A DNA stretch of 64,000 bases, from positions 31,243-95,242 of the forward strand of contig CABIVQ010000004.1 in NCBI GenBank assembly GCA_902362365.1, written 5' to 3'. This stretch comes from Clostridiaceae bacterium (GTDB lineage Bacteria > Bacillota > Clostridia > Peptostreptococcales > Peptostreptococcaceae). The translations under genes were made by a program, and so were the position numbers. Under the pieces are notes generated by a model. It was not told where the DNA came from. It saw nothing but the letters and a program-made list of their open reading frames with translations, and did not search any database. Every line of letters begins with the position of its first letter. Positions within the stretch are counted from its first letter, which is position 1. Below, piece by piece: positions 17,856 to 27,317 of the stretch.

Positions 17856-18368
17856 ATGGGATTATTCGATTTTTTTAAAAAGAAAAAAGAAACAGTAGAA
17901 GAAAGTAATAAAGTAGAGTTAAAAGGAATAGTATGTCCAACAAATGGAGAAATTTTAGAGTTATCAGAAGTACCAGATGAAGTGTTCTCTCAAAAAATGA
18001 TGGGAGATGGTTTTGCTGTAAAGAGTGATGATGGTATATTTGTATCACCAGTAAGTGGAACAGTAGAGATGATATTCGATACAAAACATGCAATAGGATT
18101 AAGAAGTAATGATAATATAGAGATACTAGTACATATGGGCATAGATACTGTAAATTTAAATGGCAAAGGTTTTGATGTATTTGTGAATGTTGGAGATAAA
18201 GTTAAAGCAGGAGATAGATTAGCTAAGATGAATGTTGAATATGTAAAAGAAAATGCTAAGTCTGATATAACGCCAGTTATATTTACATCGCTAGAAGATG
18301 GAAAATCTGTAAAATTATTTACAGGTCAAGCAAAAGTAAAAGAAGAAAATAGAATAGAATTAGTTTAA
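17856..18368 (+). CDS. crr: PTS glucose-type EIIA protein
   Basis: The 170-residue free-standing EIIA-Glc domain carries phosphate from HPr to an EIIB domain. The phosphorylated His is in IEILVHMGIDTVNLNG (about residue 91), with the partner His in KHAIGL. A short charged N-terminus (GLFDFFKKKKE) may tether it to the membrane. Sucrose EIIBC proteins of clostridia lack a IIA domain, so it fits as the IIA partner of a now-missing ScrA. Unlike its neighbours it is intact, perhaps because it also serves other PTS permeases. It has an AGGAGAG ribosome site and is co-transcribed with scrK. Confidence 0.9.
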   Translation: MGLFDFFKKKKETVEESNKVELKGIVCPTNGEILELSEVPDEVFSQKMMGDGFAVKSDDGIFVSPVSGTVEMIFDTKHAIGLRSNDNIEILVHMGIDTVNLNGKGFDVFVNVGDKVKAGDRLAKMNVEYVKENAKSDITPVIFTSLEDGKSVKLFTGQAKVKEENRIELV

Positions 18369-18385
18369 TTTTAACTTAAACATAT

Positions 18386-18462
18386 AGCGTAAAATATTAA
18401 ATTCTTTTATAACAGATACTACAATACTGTAAATTTTAGAGGTTTAATATTTTACGCTTTTC
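18386..18462 (+). terminator. Long-loop terminator after the EIIA gene
   Basis: A perfect 16-bp repeat (18386-18401 / 18443-18458) with a 41-base loop is followed by Ts. Confidence 0.7.
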
Positions 18463-18508
18463 TTTATATAAATTATATAAGAAGTAGAAAAACATACAAA
18501 ACTTTTCT

Positions 18509-19294
18509 TTATCTTTTTTTATAATTTATTTTATTATCTTTTGTTTCTATTACAAATTGATTAGTTTTGCCCATTTTATAGGCTAAATCAATTATTTTTT
18601 TTTCTTCTTTTGTTAATTGGCGTTCTAGTATTTTCTCGAATTCTTTAAATAATTTCTCATAATCAATTTCTTTTTTTATTTTACGCTTTGATTGTGCAGG
18701 CTTCACTGGTGTATAAATATATACATCAGGAACAATATCTGGACTATTTATTTTTATAAAAACTTGTGCTGTGTAATAAGCATCATTTAATGCATCATGA
18801 TAGGATTTATTTTGCTCTACACCTAGTATTGAAATTGCATTTTGAAGTCCAATACTTTTACCAGTAGGATTTTTAAAATACTTAGAAGCATATTCTTGAA
18901 TGTTAATATAAGATTTGGGTAAAGTTTTTGATGGTAGATTATAATAATTTACATTTCTATATAATTCCTTCAAGTCACTTGTTCCCCATACGCATAATAC
19001 AGACTTTTTTGAGGATATAAACTTTTTAAATTCTTTATAAACTTGAGTAAAGTTTGAGGCATCTTTAACATCACTTTTAGTAATACCTGTCATCTTTTGT
19101 ATAAAAGGATGAATATCCTTATATATTTCAGGTTTTACATATGCATTAAAAGTATCTATCATATTAAAGTTAGAATCTAATTTAATTGCTCCAATTTGAA
19201 TAATTTCAAAAGGGCATCGTTCATTAGATACAGTTTTATTAAGAGTTTTATCAAATCCCTGATTAAACTCTAAATCAAAGACTATATATTCCAT
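18509..19294 (-). CDS. DEDDh 3'-5' exonuclease (DnaQ/KapD-like)
   Basis: The 261-residue protein's first 180 residues form a DnaQ-fold exonuclease. Exo I is FDLEFNQ (Asp7, Glu9), Exo II lies around VWGTSDLKEL, and Exo III is YHDALNDAYYT (His and Asp). It resembles KapD/ERI-1-like exonucleases acting on RNA or DNA 3' ends. A basic, helical C-terminal extension (residues ~195-261) follows, with KRKIKKEIDYEKLFKEFEKIL, perhaps for nucleic-acid binding. The start is supported by AGGAGAG. The biological substrate is unknown. Confidence 0.85.
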   Translation of the reverse strand: MEYIVFDLEFNQGFDKTLNKTVSNERCPFEIIQIGAIKLDSNFNMIDTFNAYVKPEIYKDIHPFIQKMTGITKSDVKDASNFTQVYKEFKKFISSKKSVLCVWGTSDLKELYRNVNYYNLPSKTLPKSYINIQEYASKYFKNPTGKSIGLQNAISILGVEQNKSYHDALNDAYYTAQVFIKINSPDIVPDVYIYTPVKPAQSKRKIKKEIDYEKLFKEFEKILERQLTKEEKKIIDLAYKMGKTNQFVIETKDNKINYKKR

Positions 19295-19598
19295 GTTTTT
19301 CTCTCCTAAAATTTCTTGGAATTTTTTATTATAAAATTCTTTATATAATTTTTAAATTAAGACTATTACAATAAAAAGTTTCTTATAATTAGTATACCCT
19401 ATATTGATAAAAAGTTAAAATATTACTGTAAAAAGAATATAATTTATTATGAAAAAGTTTGTTTTACACTATAAGGAAATAAAAGAATATTAAATATTGC
19501 GAACTTTCAAATCATAAGATATAATAATATAAAGATTAAAACGAATAAAAATGATATAATACAAAAAATATAGGGGTTTAACATCGTAAGGAGGAGCT
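19295..19598 (+). other. AT-rich gap with the glnA promoter
   Basis: No gene is seen here. A TATAAT at 19555-19560, 39 bases from the glnA start, is the likely -10. A second TATAAT lies at 19520-19525. I see no riboswitch or hairpin of note. A GTAAGGAGGAG ribosome site ends the gap. Confidence 0.5.
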
Positions 19599-21497
19599 AT
19601 GAGTAATTTATTGCATGTCATTGAAAAAGAAAGATATAATGCAAATGAGTTAAAATCATTATTAGGAGAACATAAACACATAAAATTCGTTTCGTTAGTA
19701 GGTGTAGACTTAGGTGGAAATGCAACTGATGAAAAAATACCAATGGAATTATTTTTAGATGATATAGAAAGTTTTTTATCTTCAGCAGTTCAAACTGATG
19801 GTTCAAGTGTTGAACTTTATGAAATAGCCACATTGAATAACGCAAAGGTCGATTTAATGCCAGATGAAAGTAGTCGATGGTATATAGACTATAATTTAGA
19901 ACACATAGATGCAGAAACTAATTTGCCAATAGGCACATTAAAAATACCGGCATTTTTAATACATGATAATAAAAAGGTATGTTCTAGAGGGGTACTTCAA
20001 AAAGCAGAGAGTTACTTTAAGAAATCTTTACTAGAAGTATTTGAACAATATCCACATATGATAAATAATATAGGAATAAATAATATAAATGAAATAGATG
20101 ATATACTATTAACTTCAGCAACAGAATTAGAGTTTTGGGTAAATACTCCGGAAGATAAAGCCGATTTAGAGAAGTTATTTGTATCTCAAAGTTTAAAAGA
20201 GCAATATTGGAAGAGAACTCATGGTCTAATAAGAACTTGTTTAGAAAAAACATTAATAACTCTTCAAGCTAAAGGTATATGTCCTGAAATGGCCCATAAA
20301 GAGGTTGGTGGTATACAAAGTACTATAAGTATAGAAGGTAAAACTAATCATGCAATGGAGCAATTAGAAGTATCTTGGAAGTTCTCATCTCCTCTTCAAG
20401 CTGCAGATAATGAATTAGTAGTAAGAGAAGTAATTGAAGATATATTTACAACTAATGGTCTAGAAGTTACATTTAAAGCTAAACCGATACATGGAGTTGC
20501 AGGTAGTGGAAAGCATACACATGTAGGTGTAAGTGCAAAATTAAAAGATGGAAGTATAAAGAACTTATTTGCACCAAGGGATATGAAAGATGATTACTTA
20601 AGTGAAATTGGGTATGGTGCTTTAATGGGATTACTTAATAACTATGAAGTATTAAATCCATTTGTAACATCTACAAATGATGCGTTTAACAGATTAGTAC
20701 CAGGATTCGAAGCACCAGTTTGTATAGTTACTTCACTAGGTCATACTTATGAAACTCCTTCAAGAAATAGATCAGTGCTTGTTGGATTAGTAAGAGATGC
20801 AAAAAATCCAAAAACATTAAGATTTGAATTAAGATCTCCAAATCCATTATCGAATGCTTACTTAGTTATAGCTGGGTGCTATCAAACTATGTTACATGGA
20901 ATAAAAGCAGTAGCAGAAAGTAAGCTTTCTACAAAAGGACTAGAAAAAGAACTTTCTAAGGATGTAGGAGAAGATAGTTTCTACTTGAATAAAAATAGAG
21001 CATATAGAGATGAAAATGATGTATTTGAGCACTATACATTAGAAGAAAGAAATAAAAGATTCTCAGCACCACCAGCTACTGTTTATGAAAATGTAAGAAG
21101 CTTAGATATTGAGAAAGATAAATTAGAAGCGTTGAAACAAGGAGGAGTATTTAATGATAAAATTATAAACTCTTTCAAAGTTGGTTCAATAGATAAGTGG
21201 AAGAAAGAATTAGGAAATAGAATAATACAAGACTATTCAGATAGAATAAGAAGCTATGTAAAATTACATACAAAAGAAAATATGGATGCATTAGATGAAG
21301 TTAATTGGAATGCAATTTCGGATATTAAGTTTAATGTAATGAAGGATACACTGACTAGGAGTTCAATATTTACTCAAATAAGAGATGCAATAGAAAGTGA
21401 TGATTACCAAATAGCTTCAAATTTACAATTAGAGTTAGAAAGAAATATGGAAGATGTAGAAAAACTATATATGCAATATAAAAAGAATATATATTAA
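19599..21497 (+). CDS. glnA: Glutamine synthetase, long clostridial type
   Basis: ATP-dependent amidation of glutamate to glutamine. At 632 residues it is longer than GSI (about 445) and matches the form found in Clostridioides-type genomes. Catalytic-domain landmarks are TELEFWV (metal Glu), AGSGKHTHVGVSAK (metal His), NDAFNRLVPGFEAPV, TPSRNRSVLVGL, and KTLRFELRSPNPLSNAYL. A helical C-terminal extension of about 160 residues (from HYTLEERNKRF onward) is unlike GSI and probably structural. It is a monocistronic gene with a strong AAGGAGGAG site and a terminator. Confidence 0.88.
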   Translation: MSNLLHVIEKERYNANELKSLLGEHKHIKFVSLVGVDLGGNATDEKIPMELFLDDIESFLSSAVQTDGSSVELYEIATLNNAKVDLMPDESSRWYIDYNLEHIDAETNLPIGTLKIPAFLIHDNKKVCSRGVLQKAESYFKKSLLEVFEQYPHMINNIGINNINEIDDILLTSATELEFWVNTPEDKADLEKLFVSQSLKEQYWKRTHGLIRTCLEKTLITLQAKGICPEMAHKEVGGIQSTISIEGKTNHAMEQLEVSWKFSSPLQAADNELVVREVIEDIFTTNGLEVTFKAKPIHGVAGSGKHTHVGVSAKLKDGSIKNLFAPRDMKDDYLSEIGYGALMGLLNNYEVLNPFVTSTNDAFNRLVPGFEAPVCIVTSLGHTYETPSRNRSVLVGLVRDAKNPKTLRFELRSPNPLSNAYLVIAGCYQTMLHGIKAVAESKLSTKGLEKELSKDVGEDSFYLNKNRAYRDENDVFEHYTLEERNKRFSAPPATVYENVRSLDIEKDKLEALKQGGVFNDKIINSFKVGSIDKWKKELGNRIIQDYSDRIRSYVKLHTKENMDALDEVNWNAISDIKFNVMKDTLTRSSIFTQIRDAIESDDYQIASNLQLELERNMEDVEKLYMQYKKNIY

Positions 21498-21503
21498 TAA
21501 GAA

Positions 21504-21540
21504 AAAGAGATTTCTCAATTATGAGGAATCTCTTTATTTT
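21504..21540 (+). terminator. Intrinsic terminator of glnA
   Basis: The stem AAAGAGATTTCTCA / TGAGGAATCTCTTT is followed by Ts. Confidence 0.85.
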
Positions 21541-21608
21541 TGATAAAATTGTATAAATATTTTAAGATTAGTCAATATTAATTTGTAGCTGTAAAAGGAG
21601 GATAAAAA

Positions 21609-22454
21609 ATGAATAAAGATTTAAATAAAGTGGTATTAAGATTAACTATATCACTTGCATTATTAATTTCCTTAAACTTATATAATACTTCTTGTGCATT
21701 TGGGGAAGTAGGTAAGTTAGATCTGCTAATACAAAATCAAGAGAAGCAAGAGGAATTAAAAGAGAAAATAAATGAATTAGATAATATATTAGAAAGTAAA
21801 AATAACCAATTGAAAATTGAAAATGACCAATATGTATCATCAGAAGATAAAAAAGAATTAGAAGTAGTAACTGTTAGTTTTGTTCCTCAAGAGTATGAAA
21901 CTAGCGAAAAAGATGAAATAAGTTCGGAGATTCTCGCTTTAGAAGAAAATAAAAATATACTAGATAAAGAATTGCAAGATGCAATAATAGAAGGTGTTCA
22001 ATTAGAAAAAACAATTGAAGAAGAGGTTAAATCAAAATTAAAATCAGAAGATATTGAATTTATAACTGGAATATGGCCACTAAATGATTATAAAAATATA
22101 AGTTCTGGATATGGATATAGAATACATCCAATAACAAATGTAAAAAGTTTTCATAAGGGAATAGATATTCCTGCTCCACAGGATACTGATGTATTAGCTA
22201 CTGATGATGGAATAGTTAGTTTTTCTGGTTATCAAAATGGATATGGAAATGTTGTTAAGATAAAACATTTTGATGGGAAGACTACTGTATATGCACATAA
22301 TAACTCAAATGTAGTTAAAGAAGGAGATATAGTAAAGCAAGGAGATATTATTTCTAAAGTCGGAACAACTGGTAATTCCACTGGAAATCATGTTCACTTT
22401 GAAATAATAGTAAATGGAAAAAATATTAATCCTATAGAGGGTGTAATAAAATAA
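21609..22454 (+). CDS. Secreted M23 peptidase with N-terminal coiled coil
   Basis: The 281-residue exported protein has a signal peptide (residues 1-31). A coiled-coil region (about 38-150, rich in Glu/Lys with QEKQEELKEKINELD) follows. A LytM/M23 metallopeptidase domain then carries the zinc site SFHKGIDIPAP (His, Asp) and the HVHFEI motif (catalytic and metal His). All active-site residues are present, so it should cut peptidoglycan cross-bridges, unlike EnvC-type degenerate regulators. The coiled-coil plus LytM layout is common for division or sporulation hydrolases. AAAGGAGG is well spaced. Confidence 0.9.
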   Translation: MNKDLNKVVLRLTISLALLISLNLYNTSCAFGEVGKLDLLIQNQEKQEELKEKINELDNILESKNNQLKIENDQYVSSEDKKELEVVTVSFVPQEYETSEKDEISSEILALEENKNILDKELQDAIIEGVQLEKTIEEEVKSKLKSEDIEFITGIWPLNDYKNISSGYGYRIHPITNVKSFHKGIDIPAPQDTDVLATDDGIVSFSGYQNGYGNVVKIKHFDGKTTVYAHNNSNVVKEGDIVKQGDIISKVGTTGNSTGNHVHFEIIVNGKNINPIEGVIK

Positions 22455-22460
22455 AAGTTT

Positions 22461-22508
22461 AAAATAAGGCATAAAATAACTTTAATGTTATCTTATGCCT
22501 TATTTTTA
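22461..22508 (+). terminator. Intrinsic terminator of the M23 gene
   Basis: AAATAAGGCATAA pairs with TTATGCCTTATTT and a T run follows. Confidence 0.85.
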
Positions 22509-22689
22509 GTTGAAATGAGAGATATAATTAAAAAAAGTACTATGTAAATGAAATTTTTAATAGTGTAAATCATATAGATAAATATAAGAAGTGTTTATAG
22601 AGGGATTAGAAATATGAAATAGAACTTTTATTCTTAAGATAAAATTTATATAGTGTTTATAATATATATAAAATTAAGGTTAGGGGGAA

Positions 22690-23382
22690 GTGGTTAAAAT
22701 AAAGCGTAAAATATTAATGGATTCAATTATTTATATTGTATCGCCAATAATATTATACAGACTAAGTAGCTTAGGCATTTCCAATTCCTATGTATTCTAT
22801 TTAATATTAGGCGGTATTTGTTATACTCTTTATACTAAATATAAGCAAAATAGGACTAGTATATCGGGCTTAGGTATTATGACATTACTGACGTTGTATA
22901 TTTACTTTTCAAGGAATCAAAAAAATAGTTTTGATTTATATCTTTATATAACTTATTTAATAGGAATAAGTTTTTCTATTATATTAATACTTAATTTATT
23001 TGATAGAAATATTTGCAGCCAGATATATATGGATATATTAAATACAAAATTTAATAGCGGTATATCAATAAATAACCTTATAAGAAAAAGAAAGTTAGAG
23101 AATGAATTTAGTTTTCTTACAACACTAATAACTTTGCATCTATTAATTTCTATAATGATAAGATTTTATGGAATTTCATACTATGGATCAAGTAGATATA
23201 TGGAAGCTTATAGTTTAGAGATACTAAATCTTGTAATATTTACGGGAATAGAGTTATATATTATATATAAAATTATTGCAAAGACAATGGAGGATAAAGC
23301 TTTTTCAAATAAAAAAAGTGATAAAAATATTAATGATGGAAGAGTTATAGATTTAAGTCAATATAAACGTGTAAATAAATAG
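22690..23382 (+). CDS. Uncharacterised multi-pass membrane protein (230 aa)
   Basis: I do not recognise the family. About six hydrophobic segments lie in residues 10-205, followed by a polar, Lys/Asp-rich C-terminal tail ending DLSQYKRVNK. The start is uncertain: a GTG at 22690 sits close behind AGGGGGAA, and the next candidate is an ATG at 22717. It is convergent with the glycosyltransferase gene across a perfect shared hairpin. No function can be given. Confidence 0.65.
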   Translation: MVKIKRKILMDSIIYIVSPIILYRLSSLGISNSYVFYLILGGICYTLYTKYKQNRTSISGLGIMTLLTLYIYFSRNQKNSFDLYLYITYLIGISFSIILILNLFDRNICSQIYMDILNTKFNSGISINNLIRKRKLENEFSFLTTLITLHLLISIMIRFYGISYYGSSRYMEAYSLEILNLVIFTGIELYIIYKIIAKTMEDKAFSNKKSDKNINDGRVIDLSQYKRVNK

Positions 23383-23404
23383 ACATATATTAGAGTGTAT
23401 AGTT

Positions 23405-23441
23405 ATTAAATATAAGGGGATTGATACCCCTTATATTTAAT
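23405..23441. terminator. Bidirectional terminator between convergent genes
   Basis: A perfect 15-bp stem ATTAAATATAAGGGG / CCCCTTATATTTAAT has a 7-base loop. It is usable from either strand. Confidence 0.75.
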
Positions 23442-23444
23442 GCT

Positions 23445-24578
23445 TTATTCAGAAATAGAAGTATTTAGTAATTCATGTACATAGTCATATATTTTTTTAG
23501 GATGTATAGTTTTCTTAAATTCAGATATGTTGTCTAACATGAATTTAATTAAGGAATTAAATTTACTTGAAACAATAGATTCAAATATTTCTTTAAGATC
23601 TTCATCGTCATTATAGATGATACCGATGCCTTTATCTACAATAAATTTAGCATTTTCTATTTCTTGCCCGACCTTTGGTAATTTAACTATTATAGGCGTT
23701 TGTGAGTGTATGGCTTCAAATAATGTGGCACCGCCAGGTTTGGTAAGCATTAAGTCATACTCTTTTATTAAATCTTGCATATTATTTACAAATCCTAGAA
23801 CCTTTATATTTAGTAAAGGTTTTTTTTCAGTTAAATTATCATAAAGTTTTTTGTTTTTACCCGTTACTATTGTAACCTCTAAAATATCTTTATATATTCC
23901 TACAAAGTTATCAATCCAGTGCATAAAGTTTTCATCAAAGTCAAATAATCCACGTCCCCCACCTAGAAGTAGAAGCCTATATTTTCCTTGGATATAATTT
24001 TTTTCTTCTATATGGAAATTTTTATTAATTGGTACCCCTGTAACTTTTATAGAATTAGGAGATATACCTTTATGAACTAATCTATTTTTTATTTCGGTAC
24101 TTGGTACAAAATACATATCAGTATTAGGATAAATCCATTCTAAGCTATCTACAACATCAGTTATGACAGTTACACAAGGTATTGGCTTATGAGTATGCTT
24201 TAAATTAAAATTATATACACAAGAAGCCGCAAGTGGGAATGTAGATATAATTAAATCAGGCTGAACATCTAAGATATACTCAGATAATTTAGGTGTATAT
24301 ATTAGATGAGAGATATCATATATAGGATTAAATGATTTCTTCAAATAATAGTAATAGTTATATAGTTCAGGCATGTATTTTGTATTATTTTCATACATCT
24401 TTACCATTGGTTTATTTATTCTAGGAACACTTGCACTTATAAAATTTTGTATTACTATATTGTAACTATCATCATTTTCATTTATGTAATCTTTAATAGC
24501 ATTTGCAGCACTTATATGTCCAGCACCAAACTGGGCTGTTAAAATTAAAATTGTTTTTTTACTTTTTTCTGTATCCAA
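23445..24578 (-). CDS. Diacylglycerol glycosyltransferase (MGDG synthase / UgtP family, GT28)
   Basis: The 377-residue peripheral membrane enzyme transfers a hexose from a nucleotide sugar to diacylglycerol, making glycolipids that also anchor lipoteichoic acid. The N-terminal lobe opens with LILTAQFGAGHISAANAIK (the glycine-rich GHxxAA motif of this family). The C-terminal lobe has GGGRGLFD and the donor-binding KPGGATLFEAIHSQTP. The start is a TTG (MDTEKSKK) with AGAGGTGAT five bases before it; no ATG is possible nearby. The donor sugar (Glc or Gal) cannot be told. Confidence 0.9.
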   Translation of the reverse strand: MDTEKSKKTILILTAQFGAGHISAANAIKDYINENDDSYNIVIQNFISASVPRINKPMVKMYENNTKYMPELYNYYYYLKKSFNPIYDISHLIYTPKLSEYILDVQPDLIISTFPLAASCVYNFNLKHTHKPIPCVTVITDVVDSLEWIYPNTDMYFVPSTEIKNRLVHKGISPNSIKVTGVPINKNFHIEEKNYIQGKYRLLLLGGGRGLFDFDENFMHWIDNFVGIYKDILEVTIVTGKNKKLYDNLTEKKPLLNIKVLGFVNNMQDLIKEYDLMLTKPGGATLFEAIHSQTPIIVKLPKVGQEIENAKFIVDKGIGIIYNDDEDLKEIFESIVSSKFNSLIKFMLDNISEFKKTIHPKKIYDYVHELLNTSISE

Positions 24579-24723
24579 AATATCACCTCTAGAAAAACTG
24601 TATAGTATTTATAGCATTTACAGTATTATACATTATGATATCTAGTATAATCAATGCTATAAAATTTATTATTAAAGAAGGATATATATAGTTTAGGTTG
24701 AAAAATTATACAGAGGTGAGGAT

Positions 24724-26043
24724 ATGGAGGGAATAAATAATAAGAAAAATTATGAAGAAAACAGTGATAGCGACTCTATATACATACTAAAGATGATAAT
24801 TTACTCTGTAATAGGCATAGGGACTTTTTTTATACCTATAAATATAAATAATCAGAATCAAACTATTTTATATCATATAGTTGATAAAATTCAATTAAGC
24901 TATAATAATTTTTTACAAATATGTATAGTTGTATTTATTTCTTTAGGAAGTCTAAAGTTATTTATTGATAAAGAAAGAAGTAAAACATTTTTATTTTTTA
25001 GATTTTTAAGTGTTTTAATAATACTTAATATATTTTATGGGAAAAATTATATATTTTTCAAAAATGATAATACTATTTTAATTATAAAGGAAATAATTTT
25101 AAATCTAGTTACTGTTCTGCCAATAAGTTCTATATTTATGCCATTCCTGCTTGAATATGGATTATTAGATATTTTAGAATCTTATTTTCATCCAATTACA
25201 AAAAAACTATTCAAAGTAAGTGGGAAGACTGTGATTAATATACTGATATTTATTTTTACAGATTGTTTTTGCGGATACTATATGGCAAATATATTGTATT
25301 CTAAGGGGAAACTTAGGTTAAATGAATTATATATGTTATTATTAAATTTTTCTATAATGTCCTTTCCTATGATTAAATATATATGTAATGAGTTAAACCT
25401 AAATAGTGGTATTTTTATTTTTATAAATTTGCTAATACTAATAACTAGCAATATGATTTTGTGTAGAGTATATCCAATGAGTAAAATTAAAAAGTCATAT
25501 TCTGTAAAGACTAACTATAAAGAAAGTATACATAGAAAAGACAAGTTAAAGAAGGGTATAAATAAGCATTTACAGAGTAGAGATAATAAAAAAGTATTTG
25601 TACATATCCTGGATAATCTAGAGTATGCTATAAATTTAATTATGAATTTAATACCAAATATTGTATTAATTTTTTTCTTTGGAGACTTACTATTCAATAA
25701 TGAATATATAGTAGATCTTTTGAGTAAATTATTTTATCCTATAATTAATTTGCTAAAACTTTCTGATGTATCTTTAATTAGTAAGTCAATTATTGGTGGA
25801 TTTTATAATGAAATAGTAACTATAGATTTAATAAATAAAAGTGTAGAATACAATATTAAATTTATAATAGGAATATTATTAGTTTTAAAATGCACATCTC
25901 TGACTACTAATATAGCTTATATAAGTAGCTCATCAATAGAAATAGATAAAAAATGTTTTATTATAATATTCTTAGAAAGAATATTACTTATATTACTTCT
26001 ATATTCAATAATATATTATTTTTATATAGGTTACATAATGTAG
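24724..26043 (+). CDS. Divergent YjiH-type membrane protein (nucleoside-recognition/gate-like fold)
   Basis: The 439-residue integral membrane protein has about ten helices and very high A+T even for this genome. Though poorly conserved, it aligns by eye with the YjiH-type protein at 53550-54929. Shared features are a FMPFLLEYGLLDILE / LPLIVDFGLMDLFG block, a LFKVSGKT / LFKVPGRS block, a YSKGKLRLNE / YKQGFYTAKE loop and an RVYPM / RIYPL turn, all in the same order. The conserved GDGTLG of the paralogue is FCGYYM here. It lies 56 bases before an M42 aminopeptidase, which suggests a role in peptide or amino acid movement. GAGGTGAG precedes the ATG. Confidence 0.6.
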   Translation: MEGINNKKNYEENSDSDSIYILKMIIYSVIGIGTFFIPININNQNQTILYHIVDKIQLSYNNFLQICIVVFISLGSLKLFIDKERSKTFLFFRFLSVLIILNIFYGKNYIFFKNDNTILIIKEIILNLVTVLPISSIFMPFLLEYGLLDILESYFHPITKKLFKVSGKTVINILIFIFTDCFCGYYMANILYSKGKLRLNELYMLLLNFSIMSFPMIKYICNELNLNSGIFIFINLLILITSNMILCRVYPMSKIKKSYSVKTNYKESIHRKDKLKKGINKHLQSRDNKKVFVHILDNLEYAINLIMNLIPNIVLIFFFGDLLFNNEYIVDLLSKLFYPIINLLKLSDVSLISKSIIGGFYNEIVTIDLINKSVEYNIKFIIGILLVLKCTSLTTNIAYISSSSIEIDKKCFIIIFLERILLILLLYSIIYYFYIGYIM

Positions 26044-26099
26044 AATTATTGAATATAATACTTTAGGGGAAGGGAAAACTTGTAATTTAAGGAGGTTCT

Positions 26100-27131
26100 A
26101 TGAATTATAACTTATTGTATAAATATATTAAGGAACTTTTAAGTATTCCAAGCCCCACAGGATATACAGAAGAAGTTGAAAAGTATATAGTAAATTTTCT
26201 TAAATCTCGAAATATTAACTATAAAATTGCAAATAAAGGCAGTGTAATAGCTACTATAGAAGGAAAAGATAAAATGAATGTTACTACATTTTCAACTCAT
26301 GTAGATACTTTAGGAGCTATGATTAAAGAAATAAAAGGAAATGGAAGGTTATCAGTAAGCCTAATTGGTGATTATGTAATTAGCTCTGTAGAAGGTGAAT
26401 GCTGTACAATACACACTAAAAATAATAAAAAATATGAAGGAACTTTGCAAAATATTAAACCATCTATTCATGTATATGCTGAGGAGGCAAAACAAATAGA
26501 GAGATCCTTAGAAAATTATGAAATAGTAATAGATGAAGAGGTATTTTGTAAAGAAGATATAAATAATTTAGGTATAGATGTAGGAGATATAGTATCATTT
26601 GATACAAGGACAAAAATAACTAGTTCAGGATTTATCAAATCAAGATACTTAGATGATAAAGCAGCTGTAGGTGTAATGTTATATGTTATAGATTATATAA
26701 TATTAAATGAAATAAGCTTAAATCACACTATAAACTTCTTATTTACTAATTATGAAGAAGTAGGACATGGTGCATCTGCATTTATACCTAAGGATACAAT
26801 TAATTTTATTGCTATAGATTTAGGGTGCCTCGGAGAAAAACAAAACTCAACGGAGTATGATGTCAGTATATGTACAAAAGATTCTAACGGGCCATATGAT
26901 TACAAACTTATTAATCACTTTATTGATTTATGTAAAGAAAATAGTATCAACTATAAATTAGATATATATGATAATTATGGATCAGATGCTATAGCAGCTA
27001 TAAAATCAGGATTAGATGCAAAGTTTGCTTTATTTGGACCTGGAATATATGCTTCTCATGGTTATGAGAGAACTCATATAAAGTCTTTAGAAGAAACTAT
27101 AAAATTGATTTTAAAGTATGTTACAAACTAA
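26100..27131 (+). CDS. M42-family glutamyl/deblocking aminopeptidase
   Basis: The 343-residue cytoplasmic dinuclear zinc aminopeptidase trims peptides from the N-terminus. Zinc-site motifs are FSTHVDTLGAM (His, Asp), SRYLDDKAAVGVML (bridging Asp), NYEEVGHGAS (catalytic Glu pair), AIDLGCLG and the final ASHGYERTH (His). It has an AAGGAGG site. It follows the YjiH-like gene in the same direction at 56 bases and probably shares its mRNA. In E. coli yjiH is likewise next to a peptidase gene, iadA. Confidence 0.92.
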   Translation: MNYNLLYKYIKELLSIPSPTGYTEEVEKYIVNFLKSRNINYKIANKGSVIATIEGKDKMNVTTFSTHVDTLGAMIKEIKGNGRLSVSLIGDYVISSVEGECCTIHTKNNKKYEGTLQNIKPSIHVYAEEAKQIERSLENYEIVIDEEVFCKEDINNLGIDVGDIVSFDTRTKITSSGFIKSRYLDDKAAVGVMLYVIDYIILNEISLNHTINFLFTNYEEVGHGASAFIPKDTINFIAIDLGCLGEKQNSTEYDVSICTKDSNGPYDYKLINHFIDLCKENSINYKLDIYDNYGSDAIAAIKSGLDAKFALFGPGIYASHGYERTHIKSLEETIKLILKYVTN

Positions 27132-27157
27132 ATATATAAAGTATACTTGATCGGATT

Positions 27158-27208
27158 AAAAAACGAATTCTTTGGTGATGATAAACATCACAAAGAGTTT
27201 GTTTTTTT
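27158..27208 (+). terminator. Intrinsic terminator after the M42 gene
   Basis: A long stem (AAACGAATTCTTTGGTGATG with CATCACAAAGAGTTTGTTT, one bulge) is followed by seven Ts. Confidence 0.85.
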
Positions 27209-27219
27209 ATTTGTATCAA

Positions 27220-27299
27220 AACACAGTATTGTGTAACGCACAATACTGTGTTAATATATGTGTATAAAATACTATTGTGTAATACAAAATACTGTGTAA
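27220..27299 (+). promoter_or_regulatory. PadR-type operator region
   Basis: A perfect 14-bp dyad (27220-27233 / 27239-27252, spacer TAACG) is followed by two further copies of its half-site (around 27268-27281 and 27289-27298). The recurring word is AATACTGTGT(T/A)A. A TATAAA (-10 like) at 27263-27268 is bracketed by these sites. Placement directly before a PadR gene is typical of autorepression. Confidence 0.65.
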
Positions 27300-27317
27300 A
27301 AAGAAGGGAGGAATTAA

